A stretch of 64,000 nucleotides of DNA from JAYFQE01 sp034927345 (GTDB taxonomy: Bacteria > Bacillota > Clostridia > Saccharofermentanales > UBA5734), in contig JAYFQE010000004.1 in NCBI GenBank assembly GCA_034927345.1, positions 1-64,000 of the forward strand. The letters run 5' to 3'. Position numbers and translations under genes: made by a program. Numbering within the stretch: position 1 is the stretch's first letter; every line of letters begins with the position of its first letter. A model generated the notes under the pieces. It was given only the letters and a program-made list of their open reading frames with translations. It had not been told where the DNA came from and searched no databases. Below, in pieces: positions 41,295-49,930 of the stretch.

Positions 41295-41326
41295 TGAAAA
41301 CAAATTGCCTGTGTTTTCATGAAAAC
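41295..41326. promoter_or_regulatory. cluster of TGAAAACA half-sites (operator candidate)
   Basis: TGAAAACA (41295-41302), nine bases, TGTTTTCA (41312-41319), then TGAAAAC (41320-41326), so that GTTTTCATGAAAAC is also a perfect 14-bp palindrome. It lies 25 bases before the -35 box of the large importer operon. The LacI protein at 47398 is a candidate ligand. Confidence 0.5.
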
Positions 41327-41350
41327 TTGCAGAAATAATCATTTAATCTA

Positions 41351-41379
41351 TTGACAATGACAATAGATGGCATTAGAAT
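41351..41379 (+). promoter_or_regulatory. promoter of the large importer-catabolic operon
   Basis: TTGACA (41351-41356), 17 bases, TAGAAT (41374-41379). The transcript would carry a leader of about 210 bases, which holds no gene I can see. A second, weaker possibility is TTGACA at 41519-41524 with TATCTG 17 bases later. Confidence 0.65.
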
Positions 41380-41598
41380 CGAATTGTTCTTGTTGCTAAT
41401 CTCTGTATATGGCTTTTGAATAATGATATTAATAAAACAGAAAGTGAAAAATTGCTGCAAAACAAGTAAATAATGAAGCAACAGACAACCCGGTGTCAGC
41501 TGGCTTGGTTGTTTGGGCTTGACAGGCAAGATGCTGGGGCTTATCTGTCGGCATAGTGAAACTCATTGCCCAGACCAATAAACCAAGGAGGAACAAGT

Positions 41599-43293
41599 AT
41601 GCACTTAAAACTTACGGCGATTCTTTTATGCGTTGTCATGATTTTAGGACTCGCAGGCTGTGCCGCGGCACCGGCCGCCACAACGGCAGCCGGCACGGGA
41701 ACATCTGCGTCCTCGACAACAAAAGCGTCGGATATGACAACAACAGCCAGCGCCGCCGACCCTTTCGGCAAATATGATCCGCCTGTTACGGTTACCTCGA
41801 TCAGGGCAACGCCCAATCCGGCTACCGTCAATTACCTGAACGGCGATTCGGCGACCAGCAACGAGTGGACCCGCCTTTATGCAGATCGTCTGGGTATTAA
41901 TCTGGAATATAAATGGATGGTCGATTCTTCGCAATGGGAATCGAAATTGAACCTTGAAATCGCATCAGGCGATATCCCTGACGTTTTCCAGGTCAGCATG
42001 GTTCAGATGTATCAGTTGAAGGAAGCCGGCCTGATCATGGATCTGACAGATGCCTACGATCAATATGCTTCCGACTACACGAAAGAAATAATCCTTGAAA
42101 GCGGTTCGGCACAGCTTGATTCAACCAAAATTGACGGCAAGATGATGGCGCTGCCTTATTGTGGCTTGCCCAAGGAAAGCGGCCCGGCTTTAATGCTGCG
42201 CGATGATTGGCTGGAAAAGCTGAATCTCAAGGCTCCGGAAACCTTCGATGATCTGGTTGCTATCATCAAAGCTTTTGTGACGCAGGATCCCGACGGTAAC
42301 GGTCAGGACGACACCATCGGACTGGTTATGGACAAAACGTTGTTCAGCGCCGGACTCAATGCGGATATTTCCCTGTGCTTCCACTCTTATCCTTATAAAT
42401 GGGTGAAGGATTCGAGCGGCGCCATTGCTTACGGCGGTATTCAGCCTGAAACAAAAGCGCTGCTGGAACGCATGGCCAAAATGTATGCCGACGGCTTGAT
42501 CGACAAGGAATTCGGTTCCAAAGACTTCACTAAAGGCATTGAACCGATCGTCCAGGGCAAAGCCGGCGTCTATATCGGCGCTTTCTGGTCGCCGCTTTAC
42601 CCGCTGCAGGCTCTGTATAATAACGATCCGACTGTAAAGATCGGCTATTATCAATTGCCGACCGTCGACAGCCAGCCGGCGAAAATTTATTCCCCTCTGG
42701 GAACAATCGGTTATTGGGTCGTTAATAAAAACATGAAGAACCCCGAAGCGGTTGTCAAAATGATGAACCTTTGGAATGAAACCTTCTACGGCAATAAAGA
42801 TGATGAAATATATAATGCGCTGGTCAATCGCGCCGACGGCACGGAAGTCTGGCAGAATGCATTGATCCAGACCTATCGCGGCTTTAAGAATCTTGATGCC
42901 TACTACAATGTAAGCGCTGCTTATAACGGCAAAAAAGATACAAAAGAACTGACGCCGGAAGAACGGGGCGTTCTGGTCAAGGCGCAGGCTTTTGACAAAG
43001 GTGATAAAACGATGTGGGCCTGGAAAGAAATATATGGCCCGGACGGTATATTCAAAGTCACCGATAAATATGTTAAGGACAATCTGTATGTGGAACAGCC
43101 TTATCTGGGACCGCCGACGGCAACGGAACTGGAAAGCGGCACAACCCTTTCCGATTTGACTTCCCAGGTTTTCATCAAGATCGTTACCGGCGCTTCTCCG
43201 ATTGAGGAATTTGATAATTATGTCAGCCAATGGAAAGCTAATGGCGGCGATGCCTGGACCAAAGAGCTCAATGATTTTATGTCTGCACGATAA
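41599..43293 (+). CDS. oligosaccharide-binding lipoprotein, LplA type
   Basis: A 564-residue extracellular binding protein. The signal peptide ends in LGLAGC (C21), and a 30-residue Ala/Thr/Ser linker follows. Mature-part motifs ASGDIPDVFQV, WLEKLNLKAPETFDDLVAI and PDGNGQDDTIGL are typical of LplA-like family 1 proteins that bind polymer-derived oligosaccharides. The length (over 550 residues) agrees. AAGGAGG lies seven bases before ATG 41599. A hairpin separates it from the two permease genes, a common way to make more binding protein than permease. The ligand is unknown. Confidence 0.93.
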   Translation: MHLKLTAILLCVVMILGLAGCAAAPAATTAAGTGTSASSTTKASDMTTTASAADPFGKYDPPVTVTSIRATPNPATVNYLNGDSATSNEWTRLYADRLGINLEYKWMVDSSQWESKLNLEIASGDIPDVFQVSMVQMYQLKEAGLIMDLTDAYDQYASDYTKEIILESGSAQLDSTKIDGKMMALPYCGLPKESGPALMLRDDWLEKLNLKAPETFDDLVAIIKAFVTQDPDGNGQDDTIGLVMDKTLFSAGLNADISLCFHSYPYKWVKDSSGAIAYGGIQPETKALLERMAKMYADGLIDKEFGSKDFTKGIEPIVQGKAGVYIGAFWSPLYPLQALYNNDPTVKIGYYQLPTVDSQPAKIYSPLGTIGYWVVNKNMKNPEAVVKMMNLWNETFYGNKDDEIYNALVNRADGTEVWQNALIQTYRGFKNLDAYYNVSAAYNGKKDTKELTPEERGVLVKAQAFDKGDKTMWAWKEIYGPDGIFKVTDKYVKDNLYVEQPYLGPPTATELESGTTLSDLTSQVFIKIVTGASPIEEFDNYVSQWKANGGDAWTKELNDFMSAR

Positions 43294-43303
43294 GTCCTGA
43301 TCT

Positions 43304-43332
43304 GTGGAAGGGTGGGGGATCCACCCTTCCAC
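43304..43332 (+). terminator. intra-operon hairpin between binding protein and permease
   Basis: GTGGAAGGGTGG and CCACCCTTCCAC form a perfect 12-bp stem with a GGGAT loop and no T tract. Without the T tract it is more likely an RNA-stabilising element or weak attenuator than a full stop. Confidence 0.75.
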
Positions 43333-43355
43333 GGCTATAATATGAGGTGATAGGA

Positions 43356-44315
43356 ATGCCACAGTCTGCAAAACAAATGGCCGGACCGGATTTGAACCGC
43401 CGGTTGGACCATAAGCACAAGTCCATGCGAATCAGCCAGTTCCCGCTCTATCTGATGGTGTTGCCGGGTATGATTCTGGTTCTGATCTACAGTTATGTTC
43501 CAATGGGCGGCATTATTATAGCTTTCCAGAATTTTATTCCGGCAAAGGGACTTTTTGGCGATCAGGAATGGGTTGGCTGGAAAAATTTCCTTTACATGTT
43601 TAAATTGCCCAATTTCACCTCATTATTGTTCAATACCCTTTATATCGCCATTCTGAAAATTATCGTCAACATGGTTTTTCCGATCTTCGTTTCCTTATTG
43701 TTGAATGAACTGATGAGTAACCGGCTGAAAAAAGTTTTTCAGACGATGGTTTACTTTCCCTACTTTCTGTCCTGGGTCATTATTGCCGGCGTGATGATCG
43801 ATATGCTTTCGCCGAGCATGGGACTGGTCAATAAGCTGATCGGAGCGCTGGGCGGCACGCCTGTATACTTCCTGGGAGATCCGAAAGTCTTTCCTTACAC
43901 GATGGTTGTGACAGATCTCTGGAAGAGTTTTGGTTTTGGCACGGTTGTTTACCTGGCGGCGCTGACCAATATCGACCCTACTTTATATGAAGCGGCCTCC
44001 ATTGACGGCGCCGGCCGTTGGAAACAAACCCTGCATGTCACTTTACCGGGTATTTTACCCATTGTTGTCTTGATGCTGACACTCAGTCTGGGCAATATCC
44101 TTAACGCCGGTTTTGAACAAATCTTTAATTTTTACAGCCCGCAAGTTTATGAAACCGGCGATATCATCGATACCTTTGTTTATCGCCTGGGCATCATCCA
44201 GGCCCGCTACAGTCTGGCCACGGCGGTCGGATTATGCAAGTCGCTGGTTTCTTTCATCATGATCTCGGTATCGTACTATCTGGCGTCCCGTTATGCGGAT
44301 TACCGGATCTTCTAA
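43356..44315 (+). CDS. oligosaccharide ABC transporter permease, LplB type
   Basis: A 319-residue permease with six membrane helices after a 25-residue basic N-terminal tail. Family features are YSYVPMGGIIIAFQNF near residue 50, the EAA loop LYEAASIDGAGRWKQTLHVTLPG, and the end RYADYRIF. GAGGTG lies eight bases before ATG 43356. It forms the channel with the next gene. Confidence 0.94.
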   Translation: MPQSAKQMAGPDLNRRLDHKHKSMRISQFPLYLMVLPGMILVLIYSYVPMGGIIIAFQNFIPAKGLFGDQEWVGWKNFLYMFKLPNFTSLLFNTLYIAILKIIVNMVFPIFVSLLLNELMSNRLKKVFQTMVYFPYFLSWVIIAGVMIDMLSPSMGLVNKLIGALGGTPVYFLGDPKVFPYTMVVTDLWKSFGFGTVVYLAALTNIDPTLYEAASIDGAGRWKQTLHVTLPGILPIVVLMLTLSLGNILNAGFEQIFNFYSPQVYETGDIIDTFVYRLGIIQARYSLATAVGLCKSLVSFIMISVSYYLASRYADYRIF

Positions 44316-44339
44316 CGAAGTGGATTGGAAGTGCACATC

Positions 44340-45239
44340 ATGGCGATGATAAAATATCGATCTTTAAGCCGTAGAACGTTTAATATCGCAAACATCATAT
44401 TTTTATGTCTTTTGTCGGTCACTTGTCTTTTGCCGATGGTTCATGTCCTGGCCTTGTCGCTGAGCGATAAAAACATCGCCGACGCCGGCTTGATTTCATT
44501 ATGGCCGCAAGGGACAAATCTTGATTCCTATCGGTATATTCTGCGAACCTCTGAATTTTTCAATGGTTTTCGCATTTCTGTTATCAGGGTTTTTCTGGGT
44601 CTGGCTATCAACTTGCTCTTGGTGGTCATGACGGCCTATCCGTTGTCTAAAGATAATAAATCGTTTCGCGGACGGACTTATATTGTCTGGTATTTCGTTT
44701 TTACCATGCTTTTCGGCGGCGGGCTGATTCCGCTTTATATGACGGTGCAGTCGACCAAGATCATGGATACGATCTGGGCTTTGATACTCCCCGGAGCGCT
44801 GCCGGTCTATAATCTGGTTCTGATGATCAATTTCTTCCGAACCTTGCCCAAAGAGCTGGAAGAATCGGCTCTCATCGACGGCGCGGGCCACTGGACTATT
44901 CTTTGGCGCATTTATATCCCCTTGTCGATGGCCGGTATAGCGACGATCGCGTTGTTTATAACAGTCGGCCACTGGAATTCCTGGTTCGATGGCTTGATCT
45001 TTATGAACTCCACGGAAAATTATCCGCTGCAGAGTTATCTGCAAACCGTTATCGTTGGTCTGACCAATGCCCTGACAACCAAAGTTTTTAGTGAAAACTG
45101 GCGCATGCTGGCTAAAATATCGGACCGCACCGTCAAAGCGGCGCAGATTTTCATCGCGGCGATTCCGATTCTGGCGGTATATCCGTTTTTACAGAAGTAC
45201 TTTGTCAAAGGTCTTGTCCTGGGCAGTGTCAAGCAATAA
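44340..45239 (+). CDS. oligosaccharide ABC transporter permease, LplC/YtcP type
   Basis: A 299-residue permease with six helices. The EAA loop is ELEESALIDGAGHWTILWRIYIPLS, and the end FLQKYFVKGLVLGSVKQ is a hallmark of the LplC group. GGAAGTG lies six bases before ATG 44340; ATG 44346 is also possible. With the two genes before it, it completes an importer lacking only the ATPase. Confidence 0.94.
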   Translation: MAMIKYRSLSRRTFNIANIIFLCLLSVTCLLPMVHVLALSLSDKNIADAGLISLWPQGTNLDSYRYILRTSEFFNGFRISVIRVFLGLAINLLLVVMTAYPLSKDNKSFRGRTYIVWYFVFTMLFGGGLIPLYMTVQSTKIMDTIWALILPGALPVYNLVLMINFFRTLPKELEESALIDGAGHWTILWRIYIPLSMAGIATIALFITVGHWNSWFDGLIFMNSTENYPLQSYLQTVIVGLTNALTTKVFSENWRMLAKISDRTVKAAQIFIAAIPILAVYPFLQKYFVKGLVLGSVKQ

Positions 45240-45259
45240 GAAGCAGGAGTAGGTACAAT

Positions 45260-46348
45260 ATGGACGCAAAATCACGCATTCAGGCTGCTTTTCAGTTTGC
45301 ACCGACCGACCGTATACCGCGGTACGAAATTTTTCTGGACGGATATAAGGAAAATTTCCGGAAGCATAATAACCGGCCGCCTGAGTATGATCCTTATGAC
45401 TACTATGACCGGATTGATATCGGCGCTGTTCTGGCCGATCAACGCGGCCCCCTTTACCGCAGCGAAGCGGTATTGTCCGACGACGGCGATACCCAGATCA
45501 CGCGGGACAGCTGGGGACGCCGGCTCCTTCAACGGCGCAGCGCTTATTTTGAGCAAGCGCTGGAAGTCGTTCTGAGTGACAAAGATAAACTGGCGGCTCT
45601 GACCTTTGATGATCCGGAAGCGGATGATAAATATGATGCTTTTTCCGGCATGGCTTTAACCTGCAGCCGGCGGTTTGCCCCGGTCAGCGGCGTGCTTGGC
45701 CTTTTTATGGGATCCTACCGCATGCGCGGCGAATTCGATTATCTGATGGATCTGGCTGAAGACAGGCCGTTCTGCCAGGAACTGGCCGGCCGGCTGGCGG
45801 ACTTTACGACAAAAGCCGGATTGGCTTTGGCCAGAAAAACGAAGACGCTGGATACGGCTATCTGGATTTATGACGAATTTTCCAGCACCAAAGGCCCGCT
45901 TTTTTCACCAGCTATTTTTGAAGCGGTGTTCTATCCGCTTTATAAAAAAATGATCGGTTCCTGGAAAGCGGCCGGGCTGCGGCATGTCGTTCTCCATTGC
46001 GACGGCAACTGCCGGCCTTTACTGGACATGCTGCTTGACGCCGGGTTTGACGGCCTGCAGGGCATTGCTCCGTCCACCGGAATGTGGCTGCCCGATATCA
46101 AGAAGGAATATGGCCGCAAGCTGGTTCTGATCGGGGGCATGGATAATATCGATACCCTGGTTCATGGCAGCCGAGAGGAGATTGTTTATCAGACGGCGGC
46201 TTTAGTTGAAGCGGCTCAGGACGGCGGCGTCATTCTGGGCACACATTCTGTCGACGGCGATATCAGTGTTGAACGTTACAACACTTATTCATCCTATCTG
46301 GATGAACATGACCGGATGAATGATCGTTCCGGCGAGAGCGGGATGTGA
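45260..46348 (+). CDS. uroporphyrinogen decarboxylase-family protein, first of a pair
   Basis: A 362-residue TIM-barrel protein of the URO-D superfamily, which includes haem-pathway decarboxylases and corrinoid-dependent methyltransferases (MtaA, CmuA). Features are RIQAAFQFAPTDRIPRYE at the start, LHCDGNCRPLLDMLLDAGFDGL near residue 245 and VILGTHSVDGDISVERY near the end, where methyltransferase members bind zinc through His/Cys. True HemE is unlikely because no haem gene is near and the arginines typical of porphyrin binding are not apparent. It is 20 bases after the permease gene. Its substrate is probably a compound brought in by the importer; methyl transfer is one possibility. Confidence 0.8.
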   Translation: MDAKSRIQAAFQFAPTDRIPRYEIFLDGYKENFRKHNNRPPEYDPYDYYDRIDIGAVLADQRGPLYRSEAVLSDDGDTQITRDSWGRRLLQRRSAYFEQALEVVLSDKDKLAALTFDDPEADDKYDAFSGMALTCSRRFAPVSGVLGLFMGSYRMRGEFDYLMDLAEDRPFCQELAGRLADFTTKAGLALARKTKTLDTAIWIYDEFSSTKGPLFSPAIFEAVFYPLYKKMIGSWKAAGLRHVVLHCDGNCRPLLDMLLDAGFDGLQGIAPSTGMWLPDIKKEYGRKLVLIGGMDNIDTLVHGSREEIVYQTAALVEAAQDGGVILGTHSVDGDISVERYNTYSSYLDEHDRMNDRSGESGM

Positions 46349-46351
46349 AGG

Positions 46352-47401
46352 ATGTTTCAGGCAGAGTGGATTGAAGGGTCCCGGATTAAGGGGCTTGTCG
46401 TTAATTTTTTGCCTTCCTGGTGGCATAAGCATTATGGAATCACCTGGGGGGAGCGTATGTTTTACGATCCGGAATACCGCATGGATATTGATCAGCAGAT
46501 GCGCCGGCTTTTAGCGGAACGTTTTACCGGACTGCCCTTGGGCGAACGCGATCCCCGGCGCCGGGCGGTGCAGCCGACGACGAATAATGCGCTGACGCCG
46601 GCTGCTTTCGGCTGCGACATCTTCTTTCCGGACGACAAGTATGCCCAGTGGCATCCGATGGACTCCTATGACCGGCTGATTCATCACCGGCCCGGGGATT
46701 TGCGGTCGGTCTTTCCCTTCAACGAAATAATCAGGCAGACCCGCCTGATGAATGAGCAATTGGGAATCGATGAACAGCCGTTCTTCCCGCCGATGGGCGT
46801 TTTAAACAATGCCGTCCAATTATTCGGCGACCGCATATTAGGAGACTTGTTGGACGAGCCGGAAATAGCCCGGATGCTGCTCGGTATTCTTGCGGAGCAT
46901 GAAATTGAGAAATTGACGATCAATGCCGCCCAGGGCTGGCGTGGGAACTGGTATTTATTCAATTGTTCTGTCGATATGATCGGTCCGGCTATCTATCGGG
47001 ATACAGTTCTGGAACATGATCAAGCCGTTGCCAGGCAGGCCCGGTCGCTTGATTGTGGCGTGCATTTGCATCATTGCGGCTGTTTTGACCGCTTTGCCCC
47101 GGTTTACCAGGACTTGGGCCCGCTCAAATCCATGGAGATCGGCTTTACCTCCGATCCGGCTTTAGCTGCCGATTTTCCCATGAACAGCGGCCCTTTATAT
47201 ATCATTTTAAATCATCAGATTTTGCGGACCGGGACAGTTCGGCAGGTTGAGGACCATGTGGCGGCTATGCTGGACAAAACCGCCGCGATCAGCCGGCGTG
47301 TCGTGCTGCTGGCTCTGGACCTGGACTATGGCACGCCGGACGCCAATATCCGGGCGCTTCTCGAACAGTGTGAAATCGATCGGACTGGGAGGCGTTTATG
47401 A
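46352..47401 (+). CDS. uroporphyrinogen decarboxylase-family protein, second of a pair
   Basis: A 349-residue protein, more diverged than its upstream neighbour (gap of three bases). It begins FQAEWIEGSRIKGLVVNF, has a Trp/Tyr-rich N-terminal third, and has HLHHCGCFDRFAPVYQDLG near residue 238. The HxHHCG segment resembles the zinc-binding His-Cys pair of URO-D-family methyltransferases. The end (ISRRVVLLALDLDYGTPDANIRALLE) matches the last strands of the barrel. The two proteins may form a heterodimer or carry out successive steps. Its stop overlaps the LacI start by four bases, showing tight coupling. Confidence 0.72.
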   Translation: MFQAEWIEGSRIKGLVVNFLPSWWHKHYGITWGERMFYDPEYRMDIDQQMRRLLAERFTGLPLGERDPRRRAVQPTTNNALTPAAFGCDIFFPDDKYAQWHPMDSYDRLIHHRPGDLRSVFPFNEIIRQTRLMNEQLGIDEQPFFPPMGVLNNAVQLFGDRILGDLLDEPEIARMLLGILAEHEIEKLTINAAQGWRGNWYLFNCSVDMIGPAIYRDTVLEHDQAVARQARSLDCGVHLHHCGCFDRFAPVYQDLGPLKSMEIGFTSDPALAADFPMNSGPLYIILNHQILRTGTVRQVEDHVAAMLDKTAAISRRVVLLALDLDYGTPDANIRALLEQCEIDRTGRRL

Positions 47402-48423
47402 AAGACATGACTCTGGGCGAAATAGCGGCAAAGCTGAACCTTTCGCTTTCGACGGTTTCGCGTGTTATCAACAACAAAAGCAATGTCGGCGCCCAAACGC
47501 GGGAACGGGTGATCCGTTTTCTGCGTGAGCAGGATTGCCTTCAGCTCATTTTGTCCCAAGGTTTGCTGGATCATAATGAAGTCGTGGCGGTTGTCATCCC
47601 GGACATCAGCGAAGACTATTTTGACTATGTGGTGCGGGGCATAGAAAAGCACTTATGGAAAGAGCATATCGGCATGCTTTTGTGCGACACGATGGAAGAC
47701 GTGGAAAAAGAAGCGCAGTTTATGAATATGCTGATCGGCAAAAATTTTACAGGGATTATTCTGGCAACGGTTGATAAAAACGAGAAACAGTTGGCCGGGT
47801 ATCTGCAAAGCGGGATCAATCTGGTCTTTTTCGATAATCTCCCCAATATCAATCTGACTTTCAATTCTGTTTTAACCGATAACGTCAAGGCCGGCATGCT
47901 GGCGGTCAACCATCTGCTGAATCTGGGGCATCGCTGCATCGGATTCATCTCCGGCAAACAGGAAGAGACCACGGGCTTCGAACGGCTGGTTGGCTATCGC
48001 CGGGCTCTCGAGCTCAGGAAAATAGAGGCGGCGGAATCCTTGATCGCGTATGGAGATTTTAAAGAAGCATCCGGGTATCAAGGCATGATGAAGCTGCTGG
48101 ATGCCAATCCGGCTTTAAGCGCGGTTTTTGTATCCAGCGCCAAAATGACTTATGGCGCCTTGAAAGCTTTGAATGACCGCGGATTACGTGTTCCGGAGGA
48201 TATAGCCCTGGTCGGTTTTGATATACACGACAAAACCGGCTTGATCCGGCCGGGCATTACTTCGATTATGCAGAGCGAAGAACATATCGGGCAATTATGT
48301 GTGGAATTGCTGCGCAGAAGCAAGCAGGAAAGAGGATTAGGCATAAAAAGCCAAAATCAGCGGATCCAGTTGGAACCGCAGCTGGTTATCCGCGGTTCAT
48401 GCGGCGCGCCCTTAAATCATTGA
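47398..48423 (+). CDS. LacI-family transcriptional regulator
   Basis: A 341-residue regulator with the helix-turn-helix at residues 3-25 (TLGEIAAKLNLSLSTVSRVI). The effector domain has VVAVVIPDISEDYFDYVVRG, GIILATVDKN, LVFFDNLPNINLTF and DIALVGFDIHDKTG. It is placed inside the catabolic operon and presumably represses it, possibly through the palindromes upstream of 41351. The start overlaps the end of the preceding gene (ATGA). Confidence 0.92.
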   Translation: MKDMTLGEIAAKLNLSLSTVSRVINNKSNVGAQTRERVIRFLREQDCLQLILSQGLLDHNEVVAVVIPDISEDYFDYVVRGIEKHLWKEHIGMLLCDTMEDVEKEAQFMNMLIGKNFTGIILATVDKNEKQLAGYLQSGINLVFFDNLPNINLTFNSVLTDNVKAGMLAVNHLLNLGHRCIGFISGKQEETTGFERLVGYRRALELRKIEAAESLIAYGDFKEASGYQGMMKLLDANPALSAVFVSSAKMTYGALKALNDRGLRVPEDIALVGFDIHDKTGLIRPGITSIMQSEEHIGQLCVELLRRSKQERGLGIKSQNQRIQLEPQLVIRGSCGAPLNH

Positions 48424-48452
48424 AGGAACGGAAAATGGATAGGAGGAATTCA

Positions 48453-49910
48453 ATGCTCATTGTCGTTGGCTCAATCCAACAGGAAACGAACTCATTCAAC
48501 CCGGAGCTGTCCGGCACTGCCGATTTTTCCATATCGGAAAGGGAAGACATGCTGCCGCGGATTGCCGTTACGGAATATTTGGAATCCGAAGGCTGTGAAA
48601 TTGCTCCAACCTTGTACGCCCATGCGGTACCGGCCGGCCGTCTTTCGGCAGCTGCCTTTCAGGCTTTGCTGCAGAGAATGCTCGATCTGTTTCCGACAGA
48701 CAAGCCTATTGACGGCGTATGGCTTTACTGCCACGGCGCGTTGAATGTCGAGCAGATCGGCAGCGGCGACGCGGTGATTCTGGAAGCTGTCCGCCGTAAA
48801 GTCGGATCTGATGTGCCTATTGCGGTTGCCGTCGATTTTCATGCCAATTTGAACGAAAGAATCGCCGCCGCCGCCAACATCATCTGCGGTTATCGCACGG
48901 CGCCGCATACCGATATGCCGGAAACGCAGCTTCGCGCCGCCAAAGCCCTGGTTGCGGCAATCCGCGGTCATGACCGGCCTGCTTGCGCGTTGGTCAGAGT
49001 GCCGCTGGTCTTAACCGGCGATAAAGTCATCACCGCCGTGGAGCCGATGCGCAGGATAACCGAGACCGCCGCCGGATACAGCCGGGAGCAAGGCATACTG
49101 GATGCGTCGGTCTTCAACGGCCAGCCTTGGGTCGACGGACCGGATACCGGAGCCAGCGCCTTAGTGGTTGCCGTAAATAAATCGTATTTGGCAAAAGCAG
49201 CCGGCCTGGCCGGACAATTGGCGCAGATGCTCTGGCAGGCAAGAGACCGCTATCAGTTTCAGGCCTTGGTTATGGACGCGGATTCCGCGGTTAAAGAAGC
49301 GCTGGCACAGACTGCCGCTCCGGTCTTCATCAGCGATTCGGGCGATAATACGACGGCCGGCGCGCCGGGCAACCGGACAGATTTATTGTCGCAGCTGCTG
49401 AAACATCCTCTGCGGCAAGTCCTGCTGGCCGGATTGACCGATCCGGAAACGCTGGCGGCTTGCTCGGATCTGGAACCGGGTGGTTTTATACCGGAACAAG
49501 CACGAAGCCCGTTGTTAAGTCTGCTTCGGCAGTCAGGCCGCAGGCCTTTGCTGAAGTGCCGCGGCCGCATATTGGGTTGGGATGGCGAAGACGCCGGCAG
49601 AGGAATGGTTCTCGCAGCGGATGGGCTGGACATAATCCTTACGGAGCGGCGCTGCGCGTTTATTTCTCCGGAAATAATCGAATCAGCCGGCGTTCGGTTT
49701 CAGGATTACCGCATTATTGCGGTCAAGCTGGGATACCTTTATCCTGATCTGGCCGCCGCGGCGCAAAAAGCCTACTTGGCTCTAACCCCGGGAGCGAGCT
49801 GTGAAACAATCGAGACCATACCATACCGGCACATCTCCCGTCCCGTTTATCCTCTGGATCTTGATTTTATCTGGAAGAATACGATGAAAACCGCTACAAA
49901 GCTTATATAA
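48453..49910 (+). CDS. M81-family (MlrC-like) metallohydrolase
   Basis: A 485-residue protein. The start IVVGSIQQETNSFNPELSG matches the M81/DUF1485 family named after microcystinase C. Candidate zinc ligands lie in VDFHANLNER (near residue 129), TAPHTDMPET (near 153) and SDSGDNTTAGAPGN (near 295). The C-terminal third is the MlrC domain (VRFQDYRIIAVKLGYLYPDL). The family hydrolyses small amide or peptide-like bonds, and most members have no known substrate. ATG 48453 has AGGAGG six bases upstream; the longer frame to 48297 overlaps LacI and is not used. No signal peptide is seen. Confidence 0.9.
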   Translation: MLIVVGSIQQETNSFNPELSGTADFSISEREDMLPRIAVTEYLESEGCEIAPTLYAHAVPAGRLSAAAFQALLQRMLDLFPTDKPIDGVWLYCHGALNVEQIGSGDAVILEAVRRKVGSDVPIAVAVDFHANLNERIAAAANIICGYRTAPHTDMPETQLRAAKALVAAIRGHDRPACALVRVPLVLTGDKVITAVEPMRRITETAAGYSREQGILDASVFNGQPWVDGPDTGASALVVAVNKSYLAKAAGLAGQLAQMLWQARDRYQFQALVMDADSAVKEALAQTAAPVFISDSGDNTTAGAPGNRTDLLSQLLKHPLRQVLLAGLTDPETLAACSDLEPGGFIPEQARSPLLSLLRQSGRRPLLKCRGRILGWDGEDAGRGMVLAADGLDIILTERRCAFISPEIIESAGVRFQDYRIIAVKLGYLYPDLAAAAQKAYLALTPGASCETIETIPYRHISRPVYPLDLDFIWKNTMKTATKLI

Positions 49911-49930
49911 ATAACAGGAGGTTCAAAACG

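Noticed and set aside
42190..43371. 393-residue minus-strand frame opposite the LplA-type gene
   Set aside because: It is antisense to a well-supported gene and has no start signals.
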